From Adiantum capillus-veneris (taxonomy: Eukaryota > Streptophyta > Polypodiopsida > Polypodiales > Pteridaceae): a stretch of 64,000 bases of DNA. Shown one piece after another: positions 11,928 through 23,250 of this stretch. The stretch is taken from contig CM043942.1 of the NCBI GenBank assembly GCA_014529385.2, positions 52,506,774 to 52,570,773 of the forward strand, given 5' to 3'. Below the pieces are notes generated by a model. That model saw nothing but the letters and a program-made list of their open reading frames with translations. It was not told where the DNA came from and did no database searches. Each line of letters starts with the position of its first letter. The stretch's first letter is position 1. A program made the position numbers and the translations under genes.

Positions 11928-14900
11928 GGATCGTCTCGTGGAACGTGCAGGGACTAGGTGGGCCCCAGTTTCAGCGACAGCGGGGCCGATTGCATCAGGA
12001 GCTTCAGCGTTTCCTTGTGGGAGGAGAGATTGATCTCCTTATGCTTCAAGAGCACCATTTGTCTGAGAGACGTATTCGGCGATGTGGTCAGATTTTGCGT
12101 GGATGGTATGATACCTTTTGGTCAGCTGCTTTTGGACCTAGAGGCATCCAGGGTGGGGTATGTATGACTATTGCGGACTCACTGCAACAGGCCATTGTGG
12201 GCAGAGGGATTATTGTGTCAGGTAGGGCTCAGTGGATTACTATGCAACTTCAGGGTGGCCTTCTGGGCTTCCTGAACATCTATGCGCCCAATGTGGCGAG
12301 TGCTCGTGCAGATTTTTGGTCACAGATTGTCGAGTCTTTGCCACAGGTTGACCATTGGTGTGTAGGAGGGGACTTCAACATGTTGGAGGACCCTTCTGAC
12401 AGGATCGGAGGCAGCCTTGCTACTGTGCATGGAGTCGAGTTAGCAGCTTGGGAGAGGTTGTGTATGACTTTGAGGGTCTCGGATACATGGCAGCATTCTG
12501 GCTTTGTGAGGCCTCCAAAGAGTCTTTCCTTCTCTAGATCGGACCGCAGAGTGGGAGGAGTGAATCTATCGCGGATAGATCGCTTTTACACTAGTGACCA
12601 CTTCAGTGACTTGGGGGGCTCAGTGGGCATCCTGGCAGGGACATCCTTCTCGGACCATGCACCAGTGATCCTCACAGTGGTAGACAGGCAGAGGAGTGGG
12701 AGCACGATGCTTCGCATCCCAGAGCGGGTCTTGTTGGACTCAGCACTCAGAGAGAGGGTAGCGGCTCTCTGGAAAGAGGGCATGGATAGCCAGGCTCTTC
12801 CTGCAGACAGAGTGGCCTTAGGCCTAGCTCAGCTTAGCCACTTTTTTCTACAGGAGTATCTGGTTCGACGAGCTGCAGTGAGAGAGGAGGAGCAGCGTCT
12901 CAGACGAGGCATTGCTTCACTACAGAGGATGCAGGAGCAGCATCCAGATAGTCCATGGTTTGAGGAGCAGTTACAGCAGGCTCGACAGGAGCTTGCTTGC
13001 ACAGAGGAGAGGCGCCTTGAGTTTGCCTTTCACCGACAGGCATCTCAGTGGACTCAAGTGGGTGACAGAGTGACAGGTGCTTTTTTTGAGACAGTGGGAC
13101 CTCGGCACTCGCATGCCAAGGTCAATCAGTTGAGGAGACCAGATGGGTCAGTTGTTTGTGAGCCTGAGGATATGCTACTGACTTTTACCCTAACTTACTG
13201 TCGGCCGAGCCCCAGTCAGAGAGACAGGATGCATGCAGGGAGCAGGTTTGGGCACAGATGCCTTGTCTTGTGACTGAGGAGATGCGCCAGAGGCTAGAGA
13301 TACCTCTTCAGCTTGAGGAGCTGCACACGGCTCTTAGGGCCCTCCCTCGTGGTAGCTGTCCAGGTGAGGATGGGCTGACTCCCAGTTTCTTCTTGGAGTA
13401 CTGGGACCTGCTTGGCCCAGATCTGTGTAGTGCCTTTCAGTACATTCTGCTCACAGGAGTGATGCCGGATAGCATGAGTGAGGGCCTGATTTACCTCATT
13501 CCAAAGGAGGGTGGCTCCTTGGATGAGATTTGACAGTGGCGCCCCATCACCATCCTAAACTTAGCCTACAAAATTCTTGCCAAGGCTTTGAGTTTGAGGA
13601 TTCAGCCACTTTTGGAGAGCCTTATACATGGGACTCATACAGGTTTTGTCAAGGAACGCAGTATCCTTGACAACATCTTCACCTTCTGGGAGGCTTCTGC
13701 CCTGGCACGACTCCGTGGGGAGGACCTTGTGATTCTTCTTCTTGATTTTGAGAAGGCATACGACAGAGTTGGCTAGGACTTTCTAGAGGGCACGCTTCGC
13801 AGGATGGGCTTCTCCGATGCTTGGATCAGAGGGGTGTCAGCTCAGTACAAACAGGCTCACAGTCAGGTGCTTTTGGCAGGCGGTAGAGGTGAGCGCTTCA
13901 TGCTCACACGATCGGTCATACAGGGTTGTCCTCTTGCCCCCTTTCTCTTTCTGTTTTATGCGGAGGCGATGAGCAGATTTTTAATGTCACAGCAGGTTGG
14001 TCTGAGGGGCTTAGCACTCCCTATACGGAGAGATGAGCTTCTGGACGCTGAGTTTTCCGACGACTCGGCCTTGTACTTAGAGGGCCAGGAGGCCAATTTA
14101 CACAGATGTGAGCAGGCTTTGGAGACCTTCTGCTGTGCATCGGGCGCACTGATCAACTGGAGAAAGACAGTGGCTTCCTCGGTCGGCAGTTCTCCTGTTC
14201 CAGATTGGATGCCAGGAGAGGGTTTCAGGTGGATTCCTCCAGGGACTGCAGTTCGGTACTTGGGTTGTCAGGTTGGTTTGGACTTGTCCCCCGAGCAGCA
14301 GATTGCTCCTCTTCTCCTGTCCATCAGGAGAAAGCTGTTACATTGGAGCTCAGCACGACTTTCGTTGGCTGGTAGAGTAGTAGTTGCCAACCAGGTGTTG
14401 TTGGCGACTATGTGGTACATCACTTCTTGCTGGATCTTCTCGAGTTCTTGTATCAGCCAGGTAGAGAGGCTGATCAGGAACTTCCTTTGGTCAGGTCGCG
14501 ACACTCAGATTGCCCGAGCCAAGGTTGCTTGGTCGGTCATCACACTTCCTTGTTCTCAGGGAGGGCTTGGGATCATTGATCCAGCACAGCAGAGCAGAGC
14601 CCTTCTTGGGAAGTTCGTCGTCAGAGGACTTCTTCCAAGCGAGGAGCCCTGGAAGGAGTTCTTGCTGCAGAGGCTTCGTGCCAGGGTGCCTCAGTCAGGA
14701 GGCCCTTGGCAACCTTCGACCAGATGGATCTTTACAGAGCTGCGCCGAGTTGGTTTGAGCAGGAGACTAGAGGATAGATTTGCTGTGAGTTTGCTTTGAT
14801 CTTGGGAGCTCTTACGGCGTGGCCTAGAGAAGAGACCGCCGACGTGCACGGAGGAGCGCCTACGGCAGCCCCTGTCTGGAACCCCATGGTTAGCACTCAG

Positions 14901-16169
14901 AGAGGCCACTTGGTTGGGAGTCGGCCTCATGTTTCTTGGGGTCCCATGGCAGCTGGTCCAGCGCGCTCTCTAGGTGACTGGCTAGAGTTCACAGGTTTGT
15001 CGGAGGAGGTGCAGGTTGTCCAGCTACAGGGCATGAGAGGGGTGCAGAGCATGTGTCAGGACATCTTAGAGTCCGTTCCAGCTGAGTGGCTCACTCCTCT
15101 CGAGCCAGTAGCAACCCGGTGGATGGGAGCCTTCACACGACTGGAGGTTCTCATTTCAGTCAGGGCTTGCTCAGAGACTGTCCCAGCCCTGTTCTTCGAG
15201 CTTCAGGGTGGGGGACGCTTACAGCGAGTTGCAGTAGAGGCCTCGCAAGTAGCAGAGTGATGTTTCCTGAGGATCCGAGTTGTGGGCATCTGTGGGAGGA
15301 CTTGCGTCTTAGACCCTGACCCAGCAGCTCTTGAGATAGGACACTGGAGGCTATGGGCTTGGGAGTGCTATCCACTGGCACGAGTACAGTGGGATCTTGG
15401 TGAGTGGCTATGGAGGGACCCCTTCTCTTTTGCAGACCGCCCAGGAGTCCCCTTCTTTCAGTACAATGTTCGGCTTGGACGTCATATACTTGCAGCACAG
15501 AGAGAGGCCCGCCCCGCTGCAGCACGTCATTGGCAGGAGGAGGGCCTCACAGTCGAGTTCTTGGCAGCTTTTTGGCAGAGGCTGTGGGACTCCAGACAGC
15601 CGAGGCGAGTCACCTTGTTTCAGTGACTGGTCGCACATAGAGCCGCAGCAGTAGGGAGCTGTCTTGTGCATAGTGGTCTCTCGGCCACATGTGTAGCTTG
15701 TGACCATTTGGTGGAGAGTCAGCGTCACTGTCTTTGGGACTGTCCCTCAGCCCAGCAGGTGTGGCTACGAGTTCTTCGGCTGATGTCTGCTCTCTCCACG
15801 GCTCGACAGTACACTTGGGGGGCAGCGGCTTGGTCCACCCTCACGGGCCCGGCACTTCAGTTTGAGCTATCTTCCACCAGCAGGATGATAGTGATACAGG
15901 GGGGGCGACCTACACTTCAGCCTGCTACAGAGCTTACTCCACTGGAGTGGTGCAGTGAGAGAGAGGAGTGTTGGGAGCTCATCAGTGGCCTGACACTTTG
16001 GTTCATTTGGCGGGCCCGTTGTTTCCGCATCTTTGAGGCTCGCCCTGTGCCACCAGCAGAGACTGTTCGTGACTTTTGGCTAGAGTTGATCCATACTCTC
16101 AGAGGACAGCTTGAGGGACTACAGGGCAGCTCCGACCGCATGCAGGAGAGCCGCGAGGCTTTCCTTTGA
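11924..16169 (+). pseudogene. LINE ORF2 (APE endonuclease, reverse transcriptase, zf-RVT)
   Basis: Starts MRIVSWNVQGLGG at 11924, overlapping the ORF1 stop by four bases. Endonuclease (to about 12680) keeps its motifs: N in SWNVQG, E in LQEHHL, YAPN, GGDFN, and SDHAPV. Reverse transcriptase (about 13320-14330) shows GSCPGEDGLTPSFF, QWRPITILNLAYKILAK, DFEKAYDRV, SVIQGCPLAPFLF and an FSDDSAL catalytic block where FADD is usual. The C-terminal zf-RVT lies near 15640-15770 (CVACDHLVESQRHCLWDCP). Interruptions seen: a frame change near 13250-13270, TGA 13531-13533, TAG 13774-13776, TGA 14797-14799, a frame change near 14965, another between 15245 and 15320, and TGA 15624-15626. Two of the stops stand where plant L1 proteins have Arg or Trp codons. 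Confidence 0.92.
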
Positions 16170-16400
16170 CTCTAGCACCCTGGGCCTTTCTACACCATAG
16201 TCCAGGGGGTGCTCAGATGGCACTACTGTCCACCTGTGTGGCTTTTCCCTCCTCCCATCTCTTGATTTAGCCCCATTGTATATATGCTGTTTTTTCATTG
16301 GGAGAGTCTCCTCATCATGCTTGTTGTAGCCCTCTCTTGCAGAGGTGGTTCTAGCCCTATGGGCAGTTTTCATTAACTAATAGAAGGATCTTTTTCTCGG
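16170..16400 (+). other. LINE 3' UTR
   Basis: Non-coding sequence from the ORF2 stop to the A tail, ending tttttctcgg before the A run. No gene is seen in it. Confidence 0.75.
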
Positions 16401-16407
16401 AAAAAAA

Positions 16408-16422
16408 AACCATTTTAAGGCC
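16408..16422 (+). repeat. LINE target-site duplication, right copy
   Basis: aaccattttaaggcc directly after the LINE A tail; identical to 9568-9582. Confidence 0.92.
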
Positions 16423-16790
16423 TTGAAGTCTGTGGTGATGTATATTTGAATGGTACCAAAGAGAACTTATGTATTTTCTTTGGAGGCAATGATGGAGACA
16501 TAGCTGGTTATATCGATACAGATTATGCAAGGAATGTGGACAACAAAAGGTCTATGTCAGAGAGTTCATTGGTGCAGTTCATAGCTAGCAAGCTTCTTTG
16601 CAAGATTATACATTTTAATCTATCAGAGAAGCAAAGTATGGTGTTATGCCATATGCTAGCAAGGAAGCTATGTAGGTACTTATTAATATGCAATCTACCT
16701 TAGTGTTTAATGTGGAGACAAATCACATTGATGTGACACATCACTTTCACTCATGAGGTGCCTGAGGACAAAGTGCATCAAGCTTGTCAA
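16423..16790 (+). mobile_element. Ty1/copia fragment, RNase H part (right half)
   Basis: Continues the fragment at 9040-9567 after the LINE: the end of reverse transcriptase, then RNase H with GYIDTDYARNVDNKRSMS (about 16503-16560; the family norm is GYTDSDYAGD..D.RKSTSG). It peters out near 16790 without a visible LTR. Broken and old. Confidence 0.75.
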
Positions 16791-17155
16791 TGCTCTGATA
16801 TAGTTTGAATGAATGTGCATTCAAACTTCATCCATAAAGATCTCAAGACAATTAAAAATTTGATGGTAAAAGGGTAATCTATCTAGATAACGATTTGTGA
16901 TTGGTAATTGGAAGTGGGTAATAGTCATGAACGATGGTAAGCCTCTGTTCAGACCACGCTGATGCATCGAGCGCACTTGTAACCTTTTATAAAGCAGGCT
17001 ATTCACACTTTGCGTAGAACAACAGAAGGCATGAACTAATAGTTCCCTATCTTTTGGCAGAGCTCGTATGACTGTGATCAGCAAGATGGAGAGATCGATG
17101 CTTCGCTGCATTCAATGTTGCAAAAGTGTCCACTCTGTTCTTTGTTCTGGGGGGT
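16791..17155. other. No recognisable feature
   Basis: Non-coding stretch between the copia fragment and the LTR of the next element. A 3' end or LTR of the copia fragment could be hidden here, but nothing repeats elsewhere in the window. Confidence 0.4.
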
Positions 17156-17403
17156 TGATGCGATTAAATTTATAGCATCTCAAGTGAATAGCCCAATATG
17201 ATCCCAATTTTTATTTTGGCTTTACGTATTTATTTTACTTATTTGTCAAATCTTGGGTAGGGCAAATTGCTAAGATGAGTATATAAGCACCATCTTACCC
17301 CCATTGTAAATCATCAACAAGGTTGGTTGGTTCAGCAATATCTCTCTCTCTCTCTTGTGTATTCTCCCTGTTGCTCTACGCTTCTTCATCGTCGACTTTG
17401 ACA
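17156..17403 (+). repeat. 5' LTR of the short copia-type element
   Basis: About 248 bp matching 42023-42280. It contains a TATA-like gtatataagcacc near 17279 and ends ..gactttgaca. The exact left end is uncertain by a few bases. Confidence 0.85.
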
Positions 17404-17415
17404 TGGTATCAAAGC
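17404..17415 (+). other. Primer binding site, tRNA-iMet type
   Basis: TGGTATCAAAGC directly after the 5' LTR; the plant tRNA-iMet primer site is TGGTATCAGAGC, one mismatch. Confidence 0.85.
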
Positions 17416-17799
17416 TTCATGGTCGTTGATCGTGGAGAGGACTAGCATGTTGAAGAGAAGAGCTTTGAGCTCGTGGAGTTGTAGGGTGTAGACGGGTAGC
17501 ATCTTGAAACCCTAGCATTTTCAAGGACTTTGGTGTGATGTGAAAGACAACCCCCCGGTGTTGCGTTTTGATGCGCAATCGATAGCGGTGCCTGACAACG
17601 GCAGTGGTCACGGCAACGTCCTGACGAGCATTCTGAGATTCCGATAATGAGAGGGATTTTATTTGACAAAGCGTTTCGAAACACTCAACAGAGGAGGAAG
17701 GCTTGTTGAGGCAGCATTCTAAAACGAAGCCTCTAAGAGGCTTCCGGGCTACATCCATCTCCGGTTCCTGCAAAATCATCTTGAAAGGCTACGACAAGG

Positions 17800-18345
17800 G
17801 TACCCACGACAAAATTTTTGGTGAGATTTTTCCTCCCCCTCATCTTGAAATGCTAGACATTTGGTGGGCCCTGGGGATAGTTTGCAAGAGTCAAACTTGT
17901 GCCAAACAGGTACCTGCATGGTCTCGGCTTCTCCAACAAATACAGTGAGAGAAATGGAAAAGGCAAAGATAATAAGTTTTTGTGCAAAGCTTCCACCTCG
18001 AATGACCAACCCAAACTATCCGCTATGGAAAGTGGATCGACCAGTTGCCAATTAGTGGCCTATGCAATGGTAAAATTCTCAAGGAAATTGTCGAATTGTT
18101 TGGCTCGGGATTGTGAAGCCAAAAGCAAATGCATGAGTTCGCCAGAAGACAGAGGCAAAGGCAAACTTTACAGAATCAGTGCTCAGTTAGCTGCCTCGGT
18201 GCCCACAAGGTCTAATACCCATTGTTATAAATGCGAGAAGACGCATTGTTTGGCTCAGGAATGCAATGCCAAAGGCAAAAGCAGGGACTCACAAAAGGAC
18301 AAAGTCAAAGGCAAGTTTCATATACAGATAACGATGATTAAGATT
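17800..18345 (+). mobile_element. gag remnant with zinc-knuckle motifs
   Basis: Gag-like text with a CCHC-type knuckle (HCYKCEKTHCLAQECNAKGK, about 18220-18280) and a similar upstream relict (NCLARDCEAKSK, about 18100-18135) followed by similar basic tails (DRGKGK and DKVKGK). This suggests a duplicated knuckle unit. Gag binds the element RNA in the particle. Broken; no pol follows. Confidence 0.6.
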
Positions 18346-18701
18346 TGATAGGGGAGATCAGCATGGCATGCATAGTGGTGGCCACAACGCCAGATTTCTA
18401 GTCAAATGGTGGTTTCCGCAACATGCTTCAACCGGAGAGAGGCTTTTGAGCAACAAAGAGGGATAAAAAGGAGCTCCCTACAAATGATTTTGACCCATGT
18501 GTTGGAGTCCAAGTTATCGTTGTTTGAATATGTGGGTCGGAGTTCAATGCACATGCATCTCGCAAGGAACCAATCAGATGTATCTAAAAACACTATGGAT
18601 AAGTGCACCAATCCATTAATGTTGGCCGGATTATAGACAAGCTGTGTTTCAAAGTTTATTGTCTTGTTCAACGTGATGTGTCCACAATTTACAAATGGGG
18701 A

Positions 18702-18706
18702 TTCTT
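18702..18706 (+). repeat. Chromovirus target-site duplication, left copy
   Basis: ttctt, next to the TG end of the LTR; repeated at 41840-41844. Confidence 0.88.
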
Positions 18707-19332
18707 TGCTACAAACGGGGGCGTGGCTGCCCTGCAAAATACTCAAAAGAACACACTGCAATCCATGTAAAAGCACAAATCGACATACCTCGAATCACAC
18801 AACGCATAATCCAAGTTGTACACGAGCAGAGATAGAAAGAGAGCGTGATAGAACGAGAGAGCACGTGCAGGCGCACCACCTAGAGCAGAGTGCTACGCCG
18901 GCACGGCAAGAGAGAAGAGAAGAATAACACAGACACTGGGTACAATCTCCCCCCGTGCAAGAGTGACCATGTCCCTCTTGCACGTATTTAATTTATAGAG
19001 AAGTTCATGCTCAAAATTGAGTTACATCCAATTCACACTTGGGCATAAAATAGTCATGGCTCATAAAGAGCTCAATGTAACAATTAATAGCTGTCTACAT
19101 CTCAACTTATAACTAAACCATAAATACTAAGGCTTGCCACAGAAAATCCACTGGTGGCAGTTTTATTCCGAATAACTGCTATCGCTTTATTGTCCAGCAC
19201 GTGCCAATCACTGATCTGCTCACACAACACCCAACAAGTGATCATATTCCACAATTCAAATCAACATTGCAATGCTTCATCAGAATATCAAATATTTCAC
19301 AAATATATCATCAAAATATCAATTCCATTACA
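18707..19332 (-). repeat. Chromovirus LTR (3' in element sense)
   Basis: Nearly identical to 41215-41839. On the minus strand it carries a TATA box (TATAAATT, near 18988-18998) and, just downstream in the sense of transcription, a hairpin with 10 bp arms (18954-18963 and 18975-18984: CGTGCAAGAG / CTCTTGCACG). Confidence 0.93.
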
Positions 19333-19430
19333 TACCCCAGGGTTGAAAGACAATTGTCCTCAATTGTTACCGAAACCAAACTAGCGACAGTGGTGGCCAG
19401 CCACTGGTAGAGTGGTCTAGTAATTTGGTG

Positions 19431-19656
19431 TTGCCTAGATCGGCGAATCTACACCAATGGTCGTGCTGCCTAAATCGGCGGATCTGTAGTAATGCTGCCT
19501 AAATCGGCGGATCTACATTTTGATTTTGTGTTGCCTAGATCGGCGAATCTACACTAGTGCTGCCTAAATCGGCGGATCTGCACTTTTAAAATTCGTGTTG
19601 CCTAAATCGGCGAATCTACACTAGAAGAAAAGCACTACCTAAATCGGCGAATCTGT
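19431..19656 (+). repeat. Seven interspersed copies of a 22 bp motif
   Basis: Variants of TGCCTAAATCGGCGRATCTRCA start near 19431, 19466, 19494, 19531, 19561, 19598 and 19635, with variable spacers of about 6-15 bases. They lie in the chromovirus 3' non-coding region between the pol stop and the 3' LTR. Each copy contains the short palindrome-like core ATCGGCGRAT. Confidence 0.92.
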
Positions 19657-20690
19657 GTCTCTAGGTGTGTGGTATGCAAGTATCGAGTGATGGTAGTGTG
19701 GACTTAGCGATTGCTCAGAGATCCATTGACACTCTTCCAAGGAATAGTTTTTGTATTTTACCAAATATCTTCTGTACTGGTTTCCTCTGCGGGTAGTGGT
19801 CATGTCATGATCTAAAATTATGTCGGCAGTCAGAATTTCTTCATCGTCCTCAATGAAGGGGGGGTCAGTTGTGGTAGGGGTGTCGGGAATAGGTCCCTTG
19901 TGTGGTCTCAACAAACTGACATGGAAGGAGTTGTGTATTTTCCAATGTGAGGGAATGCCCAAGCGGAACGCATTGTCATTTATTTCATGAAGAATTTTGA
20001 ATGGGCCATAAAATCTAGGGGCCAATTTCACTTTAGGATGTTTTTCTACACTTTTTAAGCGTCGTTTTTCTATCCTAAGCCAAACGAGGTCGTTTTCTTT
20101 AAAAGGTGCAGGTCTTCGTTTCTTATTGGCTTGTGCGATGTATCGTTCTTGTGCTCGTTTAATGCAAGTTGTGGCTTCTTGTAAAATGTGTGTGTGATCT
20201 CTTGCTAAAGCGTCAGCCCCCAGGAACATCAGAGCTAACAGTGAAGACAGGGACAGGGAGTTTTTTCCCATAGACAATTTCAAAAGGTGCACGGTTTGTG
20301 GATGAGTGGGGTGTGTTATTGTAAGCAAATTGAAGCATAGGGAGGTGTTGGTCCCAGTTTGCAGTATTTCCAGTGGTATAAGATCGAAGAAGATCCATAA
20401 TAGTACTGTTTGTGGCTTCTGTTTGACCATTACTTTCAGGGTGAAATGCAGATGTGAAATCCATTTTAGAGCCTAAGTTTTTGGCTAGGGCGACCCAAAA
20501 ATGATTGCAAAAGCGTCCATCACGGTCGGAGAGAATGACCTTGGGGAAGCCATGGTATGGAAAGAATATGGTTTTGAGAAAAAGATTTGCAGCCTGTGGT
20601 GCAGACAATGTCTTTTTGCAGGGTACAAAGTATGCTTGTTTGCTAAAACGGTCAACTATGGTCCATATCATATCATTGTGTGAGGATGCC
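19639..20690 (-). mobile_element. Chromovirus integrase core and C-terminal chromodomain
   Basis: Reading on the minus strand: integrase core (VDRFSKQAYFVPCKK, then HPESNGQTEATN), the block FEIVYGKKLPVPV, the GPY-type module near 20000 (RFYGPFKILHEINDNAFRL), and a chromodomain at the very end (YLVKYKNYSLEECQWISEQSL). Chromodomains of this group are known to direct integration to heterochromatin. The region is present in two overlapping open frames and is broken relative to a functional pol. Confidence 0.92.
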
Positions 20691-21028
20691 AGTGGGCCAA
20701 CAACTACAAAGAAGGGTTGTGTGAAGTCGGGTAACTGCAGGATGGGGGCATGTGTAAGGAGATATTTGAGTGTGTCAAATGATTTTTGTTGTGTGGGACC
20801 CCAATTGAATGGTACTTTTTGATAGTAAAGTGGTCATCGGTGACGCAATGTGTGAGAAGTTTTTGACAAATTTTTGATAAAAGCCTGCTAAACCTAAAAA
20901 GGATTTTATGTCATGCACGGATTTGGGGGTAGGCCATGTTTTAATAGTGTCAATCTTTTGAGGGTCAACAGATATTCCTTTTTCTGAGACTATGTGGCCT
21001 AAATAGTCAATGTGTGTTTGAAAGAATA
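20691..21028 (-). mobile_element. Chromovirus reverse transcriptase end and partial RNase H
   Basis: On the minus strand from 21028: CIFFQTHIDYLGHIVSEKG, then DPQKIDTIKTWPTPKS and FLGLAGFYQKFVKNF in neighbouring frames, and an early RNase H segment. This continues the reverse transcriptase interrupted by the giant element at 39217. Only part of RNase H is represented before integrase starts. Confidence 0.8.
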
Positions 21029-21597
21029 TACACCATCGTGGTAGTCTCTCCGAGAGCTACGCGCCCACACCACGCATTCACATTTTCGAGCTATTCGCGA
21101 TCGATCCTTCCTCGAGCTTGTTTTGTTTGTAAGTAGCACAAACAGTGTCTGTTTTCAACAATCAAGTGCTTTATGGAATGAGAAAGAGATTAGCTACACA
21201 TAGATACTCATGAACTTAAGTTTCGCCCACTTTTGGATTATGACATGTTAGTCTATCGCGGCTGTATTCGAGATAACTAGGGTTCAAATCTGGTGAGATT
21301 AGACTTATAGGTAAGTATATCCTAGTGAGAGGATGGTGCCTACAAGGTTTGATGTGATTCCGAGTTCATTGGAAGTGTAAACGGTGTTGTGAGCAGTTAG
21401 GGATAGAGTGGGTTGCATTCTACCAAGGTTAGTGATTGATGCATCATAAAAGTGTGTATGAGTAGATTGGTCTCAGTCTGACAAGCTAACGAGATTGCCT
21501 ACGTGCACCTACGGGTTAGTCGTGTCATCGGATGATAAGTATGTTGTCTGTGTCGTGCTTGTGAGTATGAACAAGGGAGTATTTAAGCCCTAAAACA
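21029..21597 (+). repeat. Giant element 5' LTR (partial)
   Basis: Matches 38645-39213 with about 16 differences in 569 bp. It is shorter than the right copy. It ends ..ccctaaaaca and is directly followed by the primer site. Confidence 0.93.
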
Positions 21598-21598
21598 T

Positions 21599-21617
21599 TG
21601 GCGCCACTGTCGGGGAC
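21599..21617 (+). other. Primer binding site, tRNA-Asp type
   Basis: TGGCGCCACTGTCGGGGAC, close to the TGGCGCCGTTGCCGGGGA site complementary to the 3' end of tRNA-Asp used by Athila-type elements (family knowledge). It lies one base after the LTR end. Confidence 0.82.
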
Positions 21618-23250
21618 ACAAGACCTTAAGTAGGGAGAGCTACGTCACTTGTGTGATGGTTAGCTTACTTTAGTTTTGACTAGAGAGAGCTTTAACTTTT
21701 AGAACAAGATCCAGGATAGAGTATCCTGAGGTTTAGTGGATAGCCAGGAAGCCTGTGTCTTGCCGAGGGTCTGCGACTAGTTAGATTTAGTTAAGTAGGA
21801 TAATGTGGAGTTATGGTTTTTGGTTTTGAGTGCTTGTTATACTTGTGTAGAAATAGAGTAGAAAAACGTTGTAAAAACGCAAGAAACAAACAAAAAGAAG
21901 CAACAATAAGGCTGTTTGCTTGCCTTGAAAGCAAAACCCACACCATATACCCTTGAAGGGGGCGAAAAGAGTAGACATTGAAATTTATGATCCAACACTT
22001 GAGAAAACATAAAAATTGCGACCAAAACCAACAAAAAAAACAGGTGATTGTTATAAGAAAACACTAAGTGAACCTAAAGAGGCCAAGAAGAGATATAACC
22101 ATTAGCCTAGGGTAAACTGACTGTGTCAGGTGGTACGACTGATATTCACAAGTTTAAGATGAAGTGTCATCAAATTTGCATCACTTCAAGTGCATTTGAG
22201 TTGTGAATTACCATAGAAGAGTGAAATTTGTTAAGTGCTTGAGTCTAAGGTCAAAATAAGTCCAAACTTCATAAAACTTGGGGGATAAACTTATATGGGC
22301 ACAGGGAACACAACTATGCAAAAACAGACAAAAATTAAATCCCCATTGCTCTCTACCTAGTCTATCGCGATAGACTGATGAAGGTGGTGATTGACTAACA
22401 ACAAGGAAAAAACCTTTATACCACAGGTTTAACACATCAATACAAGGGTACTCACAAAGATTGAGTGAAACTGAACACCATCTTGACCACAAAACTTCCA
22501 AACCGGTGTTTTAGAGTCTGAATTCAGAGACAAGGGCAAGAAGGCTTTGACCAAATGTCTAAACAGTGTCAAAATTTGTCAATGCACTACACAAGGAGAG
22601 GCTGAACCAGCTGTGGAGAAAACTTGAGAAAAATGCTAAAAAGGGAGAAAATTGCCAGTCCATCGCGATAGACTAAGGAAACTGCTGCTAAGGACCATAT
22701 CTTCCAAATTTCCCCTAGGGAGAGCTTTATCAGAGCCTATACAGCACACACACCAAATTTCAAGGCATTTAGACCACTGAAAGTCAATCTAAGGCCCAGA
22801 TAGAGAATCAAGCTCTGACTAAAATACTAAAATGGGACCAAAACCCAACCCAAGTGTCCAAACTTCATAAAACTTGAGGGATAGGCTATAGAGGGTAACT
22901 GGAACTCAAGGGTGAAGTCACAATTTTGAATTGACTTGTGCTGAGCAAATTGTCAGTCTATCGCGATAGACTAAGAAAGTAGTGATTCAGACATATTTTG
23001 CAATTTTTGACTTTACTGCTAGGACATACTCTCCATATAGATCCCAGCCATCATTTCATATTTGAAATTGGACCACCAGAAGGCTGACTAAGTGGTTGCT
23101 ATACATATTTGAAAGATTTTTGGTAATTCGGGGAAAAACCCTTTTGAACAGACTAACCATCCTTGTGTAGATCCCAGAAGGAGATCATCACAAAGCCGCA
23201 CAAGAAGGAGTCCAAGTAAGATTTAAGTTTGCAACCCAACTTTCATTCTT
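21618..23250 (+). promoter_or_regulatory. Giant element leader with ~297 bp palindrome-bearing repeats
   Basis: No gene. From about 22240 to 23160 the leader consists of diverged repeat units about 297 bp long. The anchor is an 18 bp palindrome AGTCTATCGCGATAGACT at 22360-22377, 22657-22674 (one mismatch) and 22955-22972. A second shared anchor, tccaaacttcataaaactt, occurs near 22260 and 22857, two periods apart. Minus-strand open frames here are chance. Confidence 0.88.

Larger units (their letters stand above)
9583..16407 (+). mobile_element. L1-type LINE, full length but inactivated
   Basis: A non-LTR retrotransposon inserted into a copia fragment. It has a C-rich 5' UTR (9583-10023), ORF1 with an RNA-binding CCHC knuckle (10024-11927), ORF2 with APE endonuclease, reverse transcriptase and zf-RVT tail (11924-16169), a 3' UTR and a short A tail (about 16401-16407). 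Perfect 15 bp target duplications flank it, so the whole element is present and, given their perfect identity, the insertion is not very old. It is more GC-rich than its surroundings. Both ORFs carry a few stops and frame changes, so this copy is not autonomous. It is the only element here with complete ends, both ORFs and a target duplication inside one uninterrupted segment. Confidence 0.93.

Noticed and set aside
19431-19656. CRISPR-like repeat array
   Set aside because: Spacers are short and unequal, repeats vary, and the array sits inside a plant LTR element.
21837-22501. Minus-strand frames in the giant element leader
   Set aside because: Short, hydrophobic by composition, and overlapping the palindrome repeats; not conserved between repeat units.
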